NCBI GenBank assembly: GCA_039654915.1
Contig: CM077597.1
Span: 37,112,001 to 37,176,000 of the forward strand
Origin: Aquilaria yunnanensis
Taxonomy: Eukaryota; Streptophyta; Magnoliopsida; Malvales; Thymelaeaceae
DNA length: 64,000 bases
Direction of reading: 5' to 3'
The notes beneath the pieces are model-generated. The model saw only the letters and a program-made list of their open reading frames with translations, had not been told where the DNA came from and did not search any database. Made by a program: the position numbers and the translations under genes. Of the stretch, positions 33,038 to 45,431 are shown piece after piece. How positions within the stretch are numbered: the first letter of the stretch is position 1; each line of letters starts with the position of its first letter.

Positions 33038-36000
33038 ATGGCACAAAAAACATCGACACTTTCATTGTGATCGATCCTTGACAAGGAAAAAATGAATAGG
33101 AATAACTTTCTCAAATGGTATCGAAACTTGAGCATAGTCCTCAACCAAGAGAGAAAGGCTTACGCCCTAGAGTAGGCCATTCTGAATGAGCCTGCTATCA
33201 CTGCTCCAAGAGCTAAAAGGGATACTCACAAAAGGCATTTTGATGATGATTTGGATGTTGCTTGCCTTGTGCAAATAACCATGGAATCTGAGCTTTAGAA
33301 GCAACATAAGAACATGGGGGCATTCAATAAGATCGAACATCTCAAAATGCTATTCCAAGAGCAAGCTAGGCGTGAGAGGTTTGAATCCTCTAAGGTATTG
33401 TTTCAGTGCAAAATGTCTGAGGGAAGTCCCATGGGTCCTCATGTGCTCAAGATGATTGGGTACATTAAGAATTTTGAGAGTTTGGGATTTACTCTTCAAA
33501 AAGAGTTGGCTATTGATGTAGTCTTGCAATCATTGCCTGAAAGCTACAGTCAGTTCACCATGAACTATAACATGAATGACCATGACAAGTCCCTCCCTGA
33601 ATTGCTCAACGTGTTGAGAACTGCTGAGTAAAACCTTAAGAAGGCTAAGCCTATTTTTATTGTTCAAAAGGGCAAAGGAAAGGGAAAAGCAAACAAGAAG
33701 AAGGATAAAGCTAAAGGAAAGTCAAATGCTAATTCTTCTTCAGCTGTATTGAAGCCATCTGGTGGTGTGGCTAAGGAAGGGGAATGCTTCCGTTGTAATA
33801 AACCTAGACACTAAAAGTGCAACTACAAGCTCTATCTTGAAGAACTTGCTAAGGATAAGGGAAGTAAGACTTCCACTTCAGGTATTTTTGTTATAGAGGC
33901 TAACTTCTCTACTTCCTCATCTTGGGTATTGGTTACTAGATGTGGATCTCACATTTGTGCAAATGTGTAGGATCTATGTAGAAGTAGAAGATTGGCCTAA
34001 GGTGAAGTGGACTTACGTGTTGGAAATGTAGCAAAAGTTGTTTTCTTAGCCGTAAGGACTTATGTTCTCACTTTACCTAGTGGATTAGTTTTAGAATTTG
34101 ATAGTCGCTACTTTGTGCCTACTATTAGTAGAAATTTGATGTCCGTTTCTTGTTTAAACAAGAAAGGCTTTTCATTTATAATAAAGGACAAATGCTATTA
34201 TATTTATTTGAATGAAATCTTTTATGGTAGTGTGCAGCTTAGTAATGGATTGTATGTTCTAGAACACGAAAATCCAATCTCACCTGTGAATACCAAGAGA
34301 GTCAAATTGAGTGATTTGAACCTAACCTATCTTTGGCACTGTCATTTGGCCCATATAAATGAGACCCGCATATCCAAGCTCCATAAGGATGGATTCTTGT
34401 ACTTATTTGATTTTGAATCATATGAGACATGTGAGTCATGTTTATTGGGCAAGATGGCCAAAGTCCCATTCACAGGGCAAAGTGAAAGGGCTAATGACTT
34501 ACTAGGACTCATACATAGTGATGTTTGTGGCCCTATGTTTACACATGCTAGAGAAGGCTTCCAATACTTCATTACCTTTACTGATGACTTTAGTAGATAT
34601 GGCTATTTGTATCTCATGATACATAAGTCAGAATCCTTTGAAAAGTTTGAAGAATTAGAGAATGAAGTAGAGAATCCACTCAAGAAGACTATCAAAGTAC
34701 TTTGATTAAATCAAGGTGCAGAATACTTGGACGAGAATTACTTGACTATTTAAAGGAGTATGGTATAGTATCACAACTCACTCCACTTGGTACACCCCAA
34801 TGAAGTGGTGTATCTGAAAGGAGAAATCAAAATCTGTTAGACATGTTTCAATCTATGATGAGTCAAGCTGACCTTCCAAACTCCTTTTGGGGACATGCTC
34901 TAAAGAAAACAACTTTTACTCTAAATTGAGTACCAAGAAAATTGGTTCAAAAGACACCATATGAGATATGGAGTGGGAGGCGTCCCAATTTGTCTTTTAT
35001 GAAGATTTAGGGTTGTGATGCTTATGTGAAACATCAATCCTATGACAAGCTAGGGCCCAAATCTTATAAATATCTCATTGTTGGGTATCCCAAAGAAACA
35101 AAGGGTTACTATTTCTACAATCGCTCTGAGCAAAAAGTGTTTATTGCTCAAACTGGTGTCTTTCTATAGAAAGAGTTTATCTCTAAAGGAACCAGTGGGA
35201 GAAAAGTAGAACTTGAAGAAATTCAAGAACAGCAAGGGCACATCGAACTTGAAATGGAACCTGAACAGACACCACAAGATGTTGTGGTTCAAGAGTTTGT
35301 TCCTATAGCATAAAGCCCATATAGGTCTGGTAGGATTTGGCATGAGCCCAAGAGATATGTATTTCTAATGACTCAAACTGGTGATGTGAGGCTCATGCAT
35401 CAGGATGAGCCCATAACCTACCAACAAGCTATGTCAGGGCCTAACTCTGGGAAGTGGGTAGGGGCCTAGAAGTTTGAGAGGGAATCCATGTATGAAAACC
35501 AAGTATGGACTTTGGTTGAGTCGCCTGAAGAAGTAAAACCTATAGGGTGCAAATGTGTTTTCAAGAAGAAAACCGACATGGATGGTAATGTGATTACCTT
35601 TAAGGGATGATTAGTTGAAAAAGGTTTCAAGCAAATTGATAGTATTGACTATGATGAAACTTTTTAACCAGTTGCCATGCTTGAATCCATCTGAATTTTG
35701 TTAGCTATTGTTGCACACTATGATTATGAGATATGGCAAATGGATGTCAAAATTGCATTCCTAAATGGAAAGCTACTTGAGGATGTGTGCATGACACAGC
35801 CTGAGGGTTTTGTCACTCCTGAGAATGCCAATAAAGTGTCCAACTTACAATGGTCCATTTATAGACTGAAGCAAGCTTCTCAAAGTTGGAATTTTGTTTT
35901 GATAAGCAATCAAAGAGTTTGATTTCATAAAAAATGAAGATGAACCTTGTGTCTAGAAGAAGGTTAGGGGGAGCATTATTGTCTTCTTGGTGTTATATGT

Positions 36001-36984
36001 AGATGACATACTACTCATCAGGAATGATGTTCCCAAGCTACAGTTTGTGAAGACTTGGCTAGGGAAATGTTTCTCTATGAAGGACTTGGGTGAAGCGGCC
36101 TATGTATTACACATTAGGATCTATATAGATAGATCTAGAAAGCTACTCGGCCTAAGTCAAAGTACATACATTGACAAGCTGCTAAAGAGGTTTAGCATGC
36201 AAGATTCCAAGAAAGGATTCTTGCCCATGTCACATGGTATAACTCTTTCTAGATCTCAATGTCCAAGTACACCCGAGGAGAGAGAACACATGAGTAAGAT
36301 TCCATATGCCTCAGCAATTGGATCTATCATGAATTCCATGATATGTACTCATCCTGATGTTTCATATGCCTTGCGCATGATGAGTTGGTACTAATCAATC
36401 CCCAGTGAGAGTCACTGGACAGCAATTAGGAACATTTTTAAGTACTTATGAAGGACTAAGGATGCATTCTTGGTCTTTGGAGGTGAATATGAGTTTGTTG
36501 TAAGGGGTTACACGGATGCTAGCTTCTAGTCCAATAAGGATGATTTTAGGTCATAATCTGGTTATGTGTTTTATATTGGTGGCGATGCCGTGAGTTTGAA
36601 GAGTTTGATGCAAGAGACAGTTGCTGACTCTACAATAGAATATGAGTACATTGCTACATCTGATGTTGCGAAGGAGGCAATTTGGATCAAGAAGTTCATC
36701 ACATAACCTATGTGGTTCCAAGCATTGCTGACCTGATAGAGCTATATTCTGACAACAATAGAGCAATTGCACAGGATAAGGATCCTCGAGCTCACCAATG
36801 ATCCAAACACATACTTCAACGTTATCATCTCATCAGGGAGTTCATTGAGAGGGGTGATGTGAGGATAAACAGGACTTTGACAGATAGCAACATTGTTGAT
36901 CCATTGACAAAACCCCTTATGCAGCAGAAGCATGATAGCCATTCTAGGCCCATCGGTATTAGATACATGGATGATTGACTTTAG
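33038..36984 (+). pseudogene. gag-pol: Y2 gag-pol pseudogene
   Basis: It begins ATGGCACAAAAAAC and ends TAG 36982-36984, collinear with Y1. Readable pieces are: gag (33314-33631), a knuckle that has lost a Cys (RNKPRH for KQPGH) followed by protease WVLVTRCGSH with the catalytic Asp replaced by Val, integrase zinc domain and core (34007-34705), RT around YVDDILLIRND (35996-36028), and RNase H. Many stops and frameshifts are private to this copy. Four stops are shared with Y1: 33968-33970, 36449-36451, 36554-36556 and 36799-36801. Confidence 0.88.
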
Positions 36985-36998
36985 TGCAAGTAGGAGAT

Positions 36999-38411
36999 TG
37001 TTAGTGTTGTGCCCAAAAGCCAATCATGAGATGATTGTATTTTGGACATTGAGGCATGATATTTCATTGAGGCATTAATCCAGTAATTATGTTTGTTGTT
37101 CTTTTTCTGCATAATGTAATAAACATAATTATAACCCTAGAATAATGATATTCTTAAATGTCCTTGGTCTAGTGTTATCGTGGAATGGGTTGCAATAATA
37201 CATAAAAGACTAGCATATGTGGAGACTAATATAAGATGTATAGTCTACATATGGGTACAAGTTGGAGAACTTGTGAATTGGACTGACCCACCATTAGAAT
37301 GCTACATGGATCATTATATACATGTCATAAGTGATTATCATATTGATTATGTATATGCAGTTCTTTGACCTAAGGTCATCAAGGTTCCCTACATTTGAGT
37401 CTCATACTTTGATAATTCCCTTTGTTGCTTGTAACTGAGTGAACTTGAAGGATGTCAAGGGTATGTCACCTATCATGGGGAGGGTTCTGTATGATCAAGA
37501 TCTGATTTGTCCCTCCTATGTAACGGGAGTGATATCTTCGGGCCCCTTGATAGAGTGAGACTTAGAAAATGCATGGCCATACTCGGATGAGTTGACTTAT
37601 GATATCAATGTCATCAGTTTAAGTTAGTTTACTCAGTAATCAATAAACCAAAGATTGGGCTATATGAGATGACACATTCCATGTCTCATGCTTAGTCTTG
37701 ATATCTTGGACAAAGGGACAATGGCATATACGGATAATGATCATAAAGGTTTAGTCGAATAATCAAGAATCTTGTCACTTGGGTAGCAATGATGTGTTGC
37801 TAGACACCACTCGTTGTTTATGATCATAAATGTGATTTATGATCATTACCAATGTGGTAAGAGCCTTTTGGGTCACACACATAAAGCCTTTTTGGATTAT
37901 TTGAGTGCATGGGCTAATTTATTTGGCTTATGGTTTCATGATAATTTCGTATTAATAATTGGTCCAAAAGTTGCGCCATTATTAACCCTAAAATTAAACC
38001 TAATTGGATCAGGGCTTTGAAACCCATTAAGGAGTGGAAGTTGGGTCTCACTATAAATACATCATAGAGCGAAAAATTTGAAGCTTTTTGCCCTAACCTC
38101 CCAAAAAAGTTCAAGCCGCACTATTCTCTTGCCATTCCTTGGAAGACACAAGCTAACACTGTGAGTGCAAGAGAAGTGCATCTGCTGGGACATGGTGGAG
38201 GCATGGTGATCCTAAGAGGCTCGTGGGTATACTTAAGAGAGCTTGAACATGTCAACTTTTTAGGTTTTGTGATTGACTCAATAATTGGGTGAAAGATATG
38301 AACTGAATTAAGTATGAAAAATTTTACACACTCGGTTTACCCAATTTCACTTGGATCCTGAAGGGTTTTGGTTATATTCCCCTACAGTTGTTTGGCTCCC
38401 AAAACCCTACA
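36999..38411 (+). repeat. Y2 3' LTR
   Basis: It is 1,413 bp, starts TGTTAGTGTTGTG after AAGTAGGAGAT and ends CCCTACA before the TSD AAAAA. The palindrome core near 37818-37845 is the ordinary short form. Confidence 0.92.
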
Positions 38412-38416
38412 AAAAA

Positions 38417-39760
38417 TTCATAGATGAAAGGTTAAGGATAGAACCTGATGGAGGCACCTTGCCAATGATGTCAATAGTGTCTTTCCCAGAATTGCTAATG
38501 CTCAGAATCTCTAAAGGGATTTATTGCCCCTTTGCTTCCCTTTATTGCTCTATGTCTTTTGCACTGTAAATAGCCAAAGTAGTGTCCAAGGTATCAGGCA
38601 CTGAAGAAGGATCAATGGGAGTAGAGTAAATGGCAAGTTCTAGTTGTTTGGCCATCTCCTCGGTGACTTTAGGAGGAGGTGGAGTGGGGGAAGAAGCATC
38701 CTTGGCTTTCTTTGAACTCAGCTCAGGTGAGCTCTCGTAGGGGCCTTTTTATCCTTCCCCTTCTTGGTCTACACCTCTTCTCAGCTTGAAAAAGGAATAA
38801 ACTCTTGTAGAAGTTTGTGAACTTATCACCCATTTCTGTGAAAAGGCAAAGACATCAATGTGAGAGCATGACAATCAAAGCATTAAGTAGCAAATGGAAT
38901 GTACTCTCTACAAGTTTTGAATAAGAAAGTTCCACCCGAAGAAACTTGACACTATAGAGTCCTTCCCATCAACGCTTCGCTTGGAAATGCCTAGATCAAT
39001 TAAGTGTTCCTTTACAATACCTAGTTCCCGAAGTACTTCTTCGGCCGTGGGATCCTACTGAATCGGGAAGTGGTAGTAATTGCGTTCGCGAGGAATGTTA
39101 ACCTAGTTTGCTGCCCACCTAATTTGGCCATCAAAATCCTTGAATTTGCTTTTCAGGTCCCTAGTAAGAAGTTTGAAAGGGTCCCCCATGTTAGTAATTG
39201 GCATTCCTGAAGATCATTTTGTTGGCACCCTTCCCCAGGACTCCAGCTTCTCCATTAAAAAGTACTTCTTTTGCCAATCTCTCCAACTATCCTTTATCGC
39301 AAATGTAAAGGTGAATTGTTTACTCCTAATGCCTCGAGGTAGCAATGAGAAGAATGAAATATTTGGAACAAGGTGGAGCTTGAAATATTGCATAAAAAGA
39401 AGGAAGTGGGGGACTATCTTAAAAGCTCTGCACATGCCTAAAAATGCATTGAAATAATAGTAGGAATTTGGTGGTAGTTGGTTGATGGTAATGCTGTGAA
39501 GCTCACAAAAGTTTGAGATCATGTACGATGGAGGATATTGAAGACCCACTTTAAGTTATGTTTGGAACACAGTTATCTCACCCACCCAAGGTTAGTAACT
39601 CAACTAACCTCGTTCAGGGACCCTAACCTTGACATAAGGGGATAGGTAGAACTTTGTGTGCCATGTCTCTATCTTCTCCGAGGTGGCAAAATTAGAATGG
39701 GCATCCAGAGAATGCCAACCCTCCTTGGTAGGCTTAACTTTGACACCCTAACTATACATT
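38417..39760 (-). pseudogene. TatA antisense gene, N-terminal exons
   Basis: Minus-strand residues include NQLPPNSYYYFNAFLGMC, FMQYFKLHLVPN, LPRGIRSKQFTFTFAIKDSWRDWQKKYF. They match the TatB gene block by block, including the spacing to the next exon. The start region near 39700 reads EKIETWHTKFYLSPY, parallel to EKLEKWKTKFFLPSY in TatB. Stops and frameshifts interrupt it. Confidence 0.78.
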
Positions 39761-40375
39761 TATCATACCGTAAAAACCTATGTAGCTATTTCAGTGAAAG
39801 AAAAATAAGGAAGAAAGGGAACCTCAGACCAATCACCCACCTGATACTTCTCTAGATTCAAACAACTCCATGAAAGGATGCCAAAAATCACTCTGCCATA
39901 AAGACCGGTGTAAGAAAAAGAAGAAAACTAAAGAAAAGCCAAAGAGTGAAAGAAAATGAGAAGTGAGAAACCTCTGCTCAACTGGGGGATAATATAAGCC
40001 TGAATGAGGGAAGCAAAGAGTCACAACATTAAATACCCAAATAGACCCTCTATGCTAAGGTGGTGCCCCTACATAGAAAAACTGAGATGTTGGATGACAT
40101 ATGGTGCCTCCAACATAGGATTGAAAAGTCTCTATGCCAAAGGGATGCTTTGGCTTGGGAATAATGAATAATAGGGTCACACCTGGCACCTCATGGAGGG
40201 AATTGAGGGTACACGTCTACAAAAAGCAAGAGTTTCCTACACTTGAAAAAGCTTCCCTGTGATGTCTAAAAATCTAGTAGTAAAGTGCTTGGAGCTTCCC
40301 TCACCAAGGGAAACCCAAAAAAAGAATTATACCTCAAGTGTCCCACATTGATGCATAAATTTAGCTAGGGGTATG
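39761..40375. other. TatA antisense-gene upstream region and tract before the 3' LTR
   Basis: No supported coding frame. An A/T-rich motif near 39991-39998 corresponds in place to the TATA box of the TatB antisense gene. The right end, CTAGGGGTATG, matches the TatB tract before its 3' LTR. Confidence 0.45.
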
Positions 40376-41009
40376 TGATAGCCGAAGGGAAAACACCTCA
40401 ACTTGTTGCTTAACAACTCACACAACCAAAGATGGCCCCCTTCGTCAAAGCAATCTAAAGAGGGTCTCCCTTAGGACAATTAACAGAGGAGCACCTTTGG
40501 ACTAGAAGTATTGACCTTGTCTTGAGCAGGGTTGCTCGGACACCTAACCCTTTTTAACTTTATCAACAGATGGCGCTCGAGACCACTGGACAAGCGAGTA
40601 CAACCTCGCCCTCCGAATCATTTTAGAGCATCATTTTGCTTGATCATATAGCCTAGATAGCAGGGATCATTCCTTGGGGAGCAAAGAGTTTAGACCTATT
40701 GATTAGGCCATACACGTGTTTGGCTATCCTTGTGCTAAGCTAAACAGCCGCCTAGCTTTTCCCTTTTATAAATACTCCTTAGAGCGCTATTAGGGAAGGG
40801 ATCCAAAACCACACTCTACAACCTTGCATCATTTTTTAAAATCCTGAGTCCAACTAAGGCATCGAAGGCTCCCCCTTGGAAAATATTTAGCATAACCACC
40901 TTTAACCTTTTTCTTTCTTCATCTCACAGAACTCCCTCATTCTAGTGTCTTTGTTCGCATCTACTGCTGAAATGCCAATCTCCCACATAGAAGATGTCTT
41001 GCAACATCA
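40376..41009 (+). repeat. TatA 3' LTR
   Basis: It starts TGATAGCCGAAGG and ends AACATCA, 634 bp. TTTATAAATACTCC near 40776 is the TATA region, in line with TatC. A GGCTCCCCCTTGGAAAA block matches the R/U5 region of the other Tat LTRs. It is shorter and more diverged than the other Tat LTRs. Confidence 0.78.
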
Positions 41010-44000
41010 CTTAACTTTTAGTTGAATGTTTCTTCTGACACGGCCCCTCGTGGGCTTGCCCAGGAAGCCTATGTGAACTTGTCTCACATTAGTCACAATT
41101 GGCTAATTGATTACATGTACACTATTTAAAACCTTTATCCTTCTAGTTAATTAATCTTACTTTGCAACCATCCATGAGTATATGCTTTGACTTGGATGAT
41201 AAAAGTAGTGATAAAAAGATAAAACAATGCCATGGCATTTCATTAAAAACAAACATCAAAACCGTCAAAACATACTAAGCATTTACGTGGTTAACTACAC
41301 ATAATCAACCGCATGTGAACATCCAAGCAAACCTAGACTATGCTCACACCTAAGAGCGACTCTAGAATGCACTACTCATACATGAACAATAGAGGCAAAC
41401 TACTTTATAAAAACTATACATTAAGCCAAAATACTGAGATCTGTAACTAATCTCCTACTTTAGAGCAAACTCCTGGTGGCAAGCTTAATTAGCCCTCCTT
41501 TATGCTTCATTAGCCTCTATCAGCCAAACCAACAACTATAGTTAGTACCATAATGTAACCTATAAGTAAACCATAAACTACATTCATAAAGATTCAAATA
41601 AACAATACACCTCTCGTGACCTTACCTCAACAACCCTCAACGGTTGCTAGCTCAATGACACCCAAAAACTATAGAACAAAAAGCTAAGGGAGTAGGTATC
41701 AAAGATTCTCAAAAGGGGATCCCTCAACTTGCAAGAAAAGTACTGAGGACACACATATATACAATATAGAATAAATTTACAGTGTGCACTTGCAATATAT
41801 AGGCTAGCATATGCACATACATTCGAGTCCCTTGGGATCCCTCCTTTTCCTAGTCCTCTCATAGGTGTCAGTCCGTACCTAGCAAGTTCTGGCCCCTAAC
41901 TCGCTCCCAGTAATCCTCAGCTTACTGATGTAGTAACTTTAACCTCCCTTTGATTATTGTGCAAGTGAACATGGTGGATGCACCTCACTTGATTTCCAAG
42001 GAACTTTCAAGGAACCTATTAGGTGTACTAAGCCCCCACATAGTACCTCAATTTCTTGGACTTGCCGAGGTTACCTGTGTACTAATCTTTCACCTTAAAA
42101 ACTATACCAAGAATGCACTCGGCTTTCACTTGTACCTTAAGTAACCTTGCTTAGGCTACAAGTACACTAAACCTTCACTTAAGGCATACATATCCACCAT
42201 TACTTGGTTCACCCTAGTAGAGTGGTAATGACCATGGTTGGACTCATTCCCTAGGTTCTTTGGAACCCACCTAGGTGCACTAAGGTTTCCACATTTAGAT
42301 CTCAAACCCAAAGGTCTAACTAGGCTCTCGATAGCACTAAATCCTCCACCTGACTAATAATGCTCTAACATGACCCAATATACTCTCAATTTGAACAAAA
42401 ATAAAGAAAAACCTAAGCCAATTCAGGCTTGGGGAAGGCATGGAAATGATAGCCATTTTTCCTCAGATTCCAAATGGGCTCAGTGCTTGAGCACCCCTTG
42501 TCACCTAGGCGTTAGGCCCACGAGGCCTGAACATTCTTTTATGTGCCTAAGGCCTTTTGGGGCCTTCTAATGCCTGCCAATGGGTTTAAGAACGCCTCCA
42601 CTTGCATTAAACCTGCATGTACACATGCACTAGGCCATAATGCACCATTTAAACCAATCCTAGGGTGTCCATAAACACCACACAACTCAGCAAAATACCA
42701 CCAGTCCACCATAACCAATGCCATCCACCAACAATACCATTGACTAATTCACATGAATTCTACTTTAAGCAAGAAATGAATGGCATTGATCAAGCATGAA
42801 TCATAAATCCCTTACCTCAATTACACATGAACTAGCAAGCATCAAGCACCATAATCCTTTCAATCCAAGTTCAAGGTTCCATTAAGGATTTTCCTAGGTT
42901 CTAAAGCAATACAAGGCATATGGCACCAAATTAGCCCTAAACCAAAAAAACCCAAGCTTGATTAAGTTCAAGAAACATGAAAACTTAAAGAACAAAGAGT
43001 TACATCTTGAATTCAAGCAATCCCAAGCTTGTAAATGCCCCAACAAGCTTTAAAAACACAAAACAAAAGCAAGGCAAGCTTCCATCCACTTGGGCACCAA
43101 GAAAAGCATCTAATTTTGCTAAGAAACCAAGAATTTGAAGTGGATTGAACAAGAAATGGAGAGGGGAAGAGAGGGCTGAGAATTTCAGTTGGAAGAATGA
43201 GGCAATAGTGCCAAAGTCCCCTTCCCAAACAAGTTTAAAAAGCCATAATGCCCAACCCCCTCAAACTCTTTTAAAACTTGCAAAAGTACCACACCTCCAA
43301 ATAGTAACTAGGGTTGTTAGAAGCTTTCTTAAACCCTACTAACATGGGCTTTAGGCTTTGAAAATATCATTTTTACTCCCAGAATGTGTCTAGACCCTCT
43401 GAGGAGTAAAATTATCATTTTGCCCCGGCGCAAGCCTAGTGACATAAACCACCCAAAACCAACTAACCCTTGAATAACTTACTTGATTTTGCTAATTCAT
43501 ATTTAATTAAGGTTTTTTAGCTATGGATTTATATGCTTACCTTGCTCATCGAGCTTTCCGCCAGGAGGGCTATAACATTCTTCCCACCTTGGAGAATTTG
43601 GTCTTCAAAATTCAATCTCCCCACCTTAAACACTATCGCAAGACATGGTGTCAATGTATCCCGATCAAACCTACAAAGCGGTCTCGATCACACAACAACC
43701 AACTTGGCAACAAACTATACGATTCGCTCAACTAATGCCTTTCAGCACTTGAGTCAAGCCCTACCTTATATATGTACTATGGCCAATGCCATTCTTTGGG
43801 TTGACCCCCAACTGTAGTCTAATCATTGTTCACCATTCTACCACCTTAGCCTGACCGTACTTTGTCCAAACACCCTAATCCAATTTTTATTCTTGAAGAC
43901 TATGGTGTGGCCTTTCCATAGCTTCAGCACATGTAACTACTAAAGGATATCTAACTACTCCAAGTGGTCCAAACAAATCCAATGATCACAAATCCTCCAC

Positions 44001-45431
44001 ACCAAGCTTTATGCTGAGTCCTCTAGTGTAAGATGCCTTAACAAGCTTTTAGAAGCTTGTCCACAACCCTTACAGTAGTAGGTTTTTATTGAAAGCTTGG
44101 CACCAACAAACTTACTTCACTCACTCCTCTGTGCCAGAACCCACCAGAAAAGTTTTACTCTAGGTTTGGCACCCATGCTACTTTACCAAACCTCTTAGTG
44201 CAAGCTAGCTTAACAAGTATATGACTCATCCACAAACCCTTGAACACCAATCCATATGCCTAACTTCTTCATGCAAGTTAGCTTAACAATTTTTTGAAAA
44301 CCTATCCACTAACCTTGCACTGATAGCCACCTACTAAACGCTTGGCATTGACCTACTTCCTCCTCTATTTCCCCTATGCCAAACCCCTAGTTTAAGCTAA
44401 GTTAACAAGTTAAACTTGTTCGTTAACACTCACAGTAAAAAAGACTTTCCATAGGTTTTTGCAGCCAACAACTGCCGTCAATCACTTGACCAGGTGTGTC
44501 ACTAGTGTACCGTGTCATTGCCACATACACCGATAAGACCCTAAGACATACTCCGCTCCAAGCTTCACTATGTAATAGGGCTATTCCAAATGGATGAATT
44601 ATCAAGATTTTAAAGTCTCGGCCTACCCTAGAGTATGACTCTTCAAATGCTCCCCTCGGATGGCCCCTATGCATCAGGCATACCGGTGCACTAGGCAGGG
44701 TACCTATATACCACATGACCATTATGATCCTGCTGATTTTTCTGCTCTGGGGCCTCTTACACATGCATACTTACAGGAGAAAACCTTTATGGCATGAATG
44801 CCAAGACTTCTAAGTAGCTAGCAGCCTTTGGGTCTCATCCACGCCCCTTCAGCTCAAGCCACTTAGTACTCAATGATTTAGCTACCGATAGGCTACCCAA
44901 GTCAAAGGTCTTGATGCTTTAGCGCTCCACTCAAAGTATCCTAGGTGCCAAAAGCCTACACACTCAGTTTCTTCACTTTCTTTCACTTGGAGACCAACAG
45001 CCTACACACAAATTTAGCTTCTCGGGTGCATCCTTAGTACACTTGCTTCCTGGCCATCAATACTCACTTTGTGCCTAAAGCACCGATGGGGTCTTCAGCC
45101 TAGTTACATGGTGCTACCCAATCCTGGGCCAACTAAGGTGTCCTTCGCTTGGTAGATGACTACACACCTCAACCCCATTCACTAGGCTCTAACAAGCTTC
45201 CAATCTTACTTGCGACCTTGACTACCTCACAAGTGCACTGACCTCTAGCACTGTCAAGTGACCCTTCAACAACTATGCAACACTTAGCATATGGCTACAA
45301 AGAACCATCTCCACCTTTCATACTTAACTACCAAAGCATAACTACACTGTGCTGACCTCACATCGGGATGATGTAACCTTAGCTTCGCTATGTGCACTTA
45401 ACTTAATTGGTGAGAGAACTAAGTTTAGCTA
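41010..45431. other. Unassigned decayed repeat-like DNA
   Basis: No coding domain is readable on either strand. The plus strand is poor in G. On the minus strand, 43450-41900 has features often seen in plant gypsy LTRs: a GGGGCAAAATGATAATTTTACTCC block (43404-43427), a C/T-rich stretch and an AATTGAGGTAAGGG donor-like site (42810-42823). That suggests another minus-strand LTR family, but no boundaries or TSD are visible. Diverged short repeats lie at 44025-44430. Confidence 0.35.
44025..44430 (+). repeat. Diverged irregular repeats
   Basis: Four related segments (AGTG/CATGCAAG-T-AGCTTAACAA type) start near 44025, 44197, 44270 and 44388, each followed by a TATCCAC-AACCCTT type block. Spacing is irregular (about 172, 73 and 118 bp). 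They may be remnants of a tandem array. Confidence 0.35.

Larger units (their letters stand above)
31390..38411 (+). mobile_element. Full-length Ty1/copia element Y2 (old, non-functional)
   Basis: LTRs 31390-32846 and 36999-38411 flank a decayed primer site and a gag-pol with many stops. TSD AAAAA lies at 31385-31389 and 38412-38416. Collinearity with Y1 is complete, except that about 1.27 kb of leader is missing. It is inserted in the TatA antisense gene. LTRs and coding region are more diverged than in Y1, so it is the older copy. Confidence 0.92.
12850..41009 (+). mobile_element. TatA: old, decayed Tat gypsy element hosting TatB and Y2
   Basis: Collinear Tat parts remain in order: gag zinc region (12850-13020), integrase tail (14680-15196), antisense gene (split at 15985/30775 and 31389/38417) and a 3' LTR (40376-41009). 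TatB sits inside it with TSD ACGAG and Y2 with TSD AAAAA. Removing both restores the antisense gene's collinearity with the TatB and TatC versions. No 5' LTR is visible. Substitutions are dense, so it is the oldest Tat copy here. Confidence 0.75.

Noticed and set aside
43523..43817. Overlapping ORFs of 70 and 94 codons as possible host exons
   Set aside because: No domain, no good splice context, and decayed repeat surroundings.
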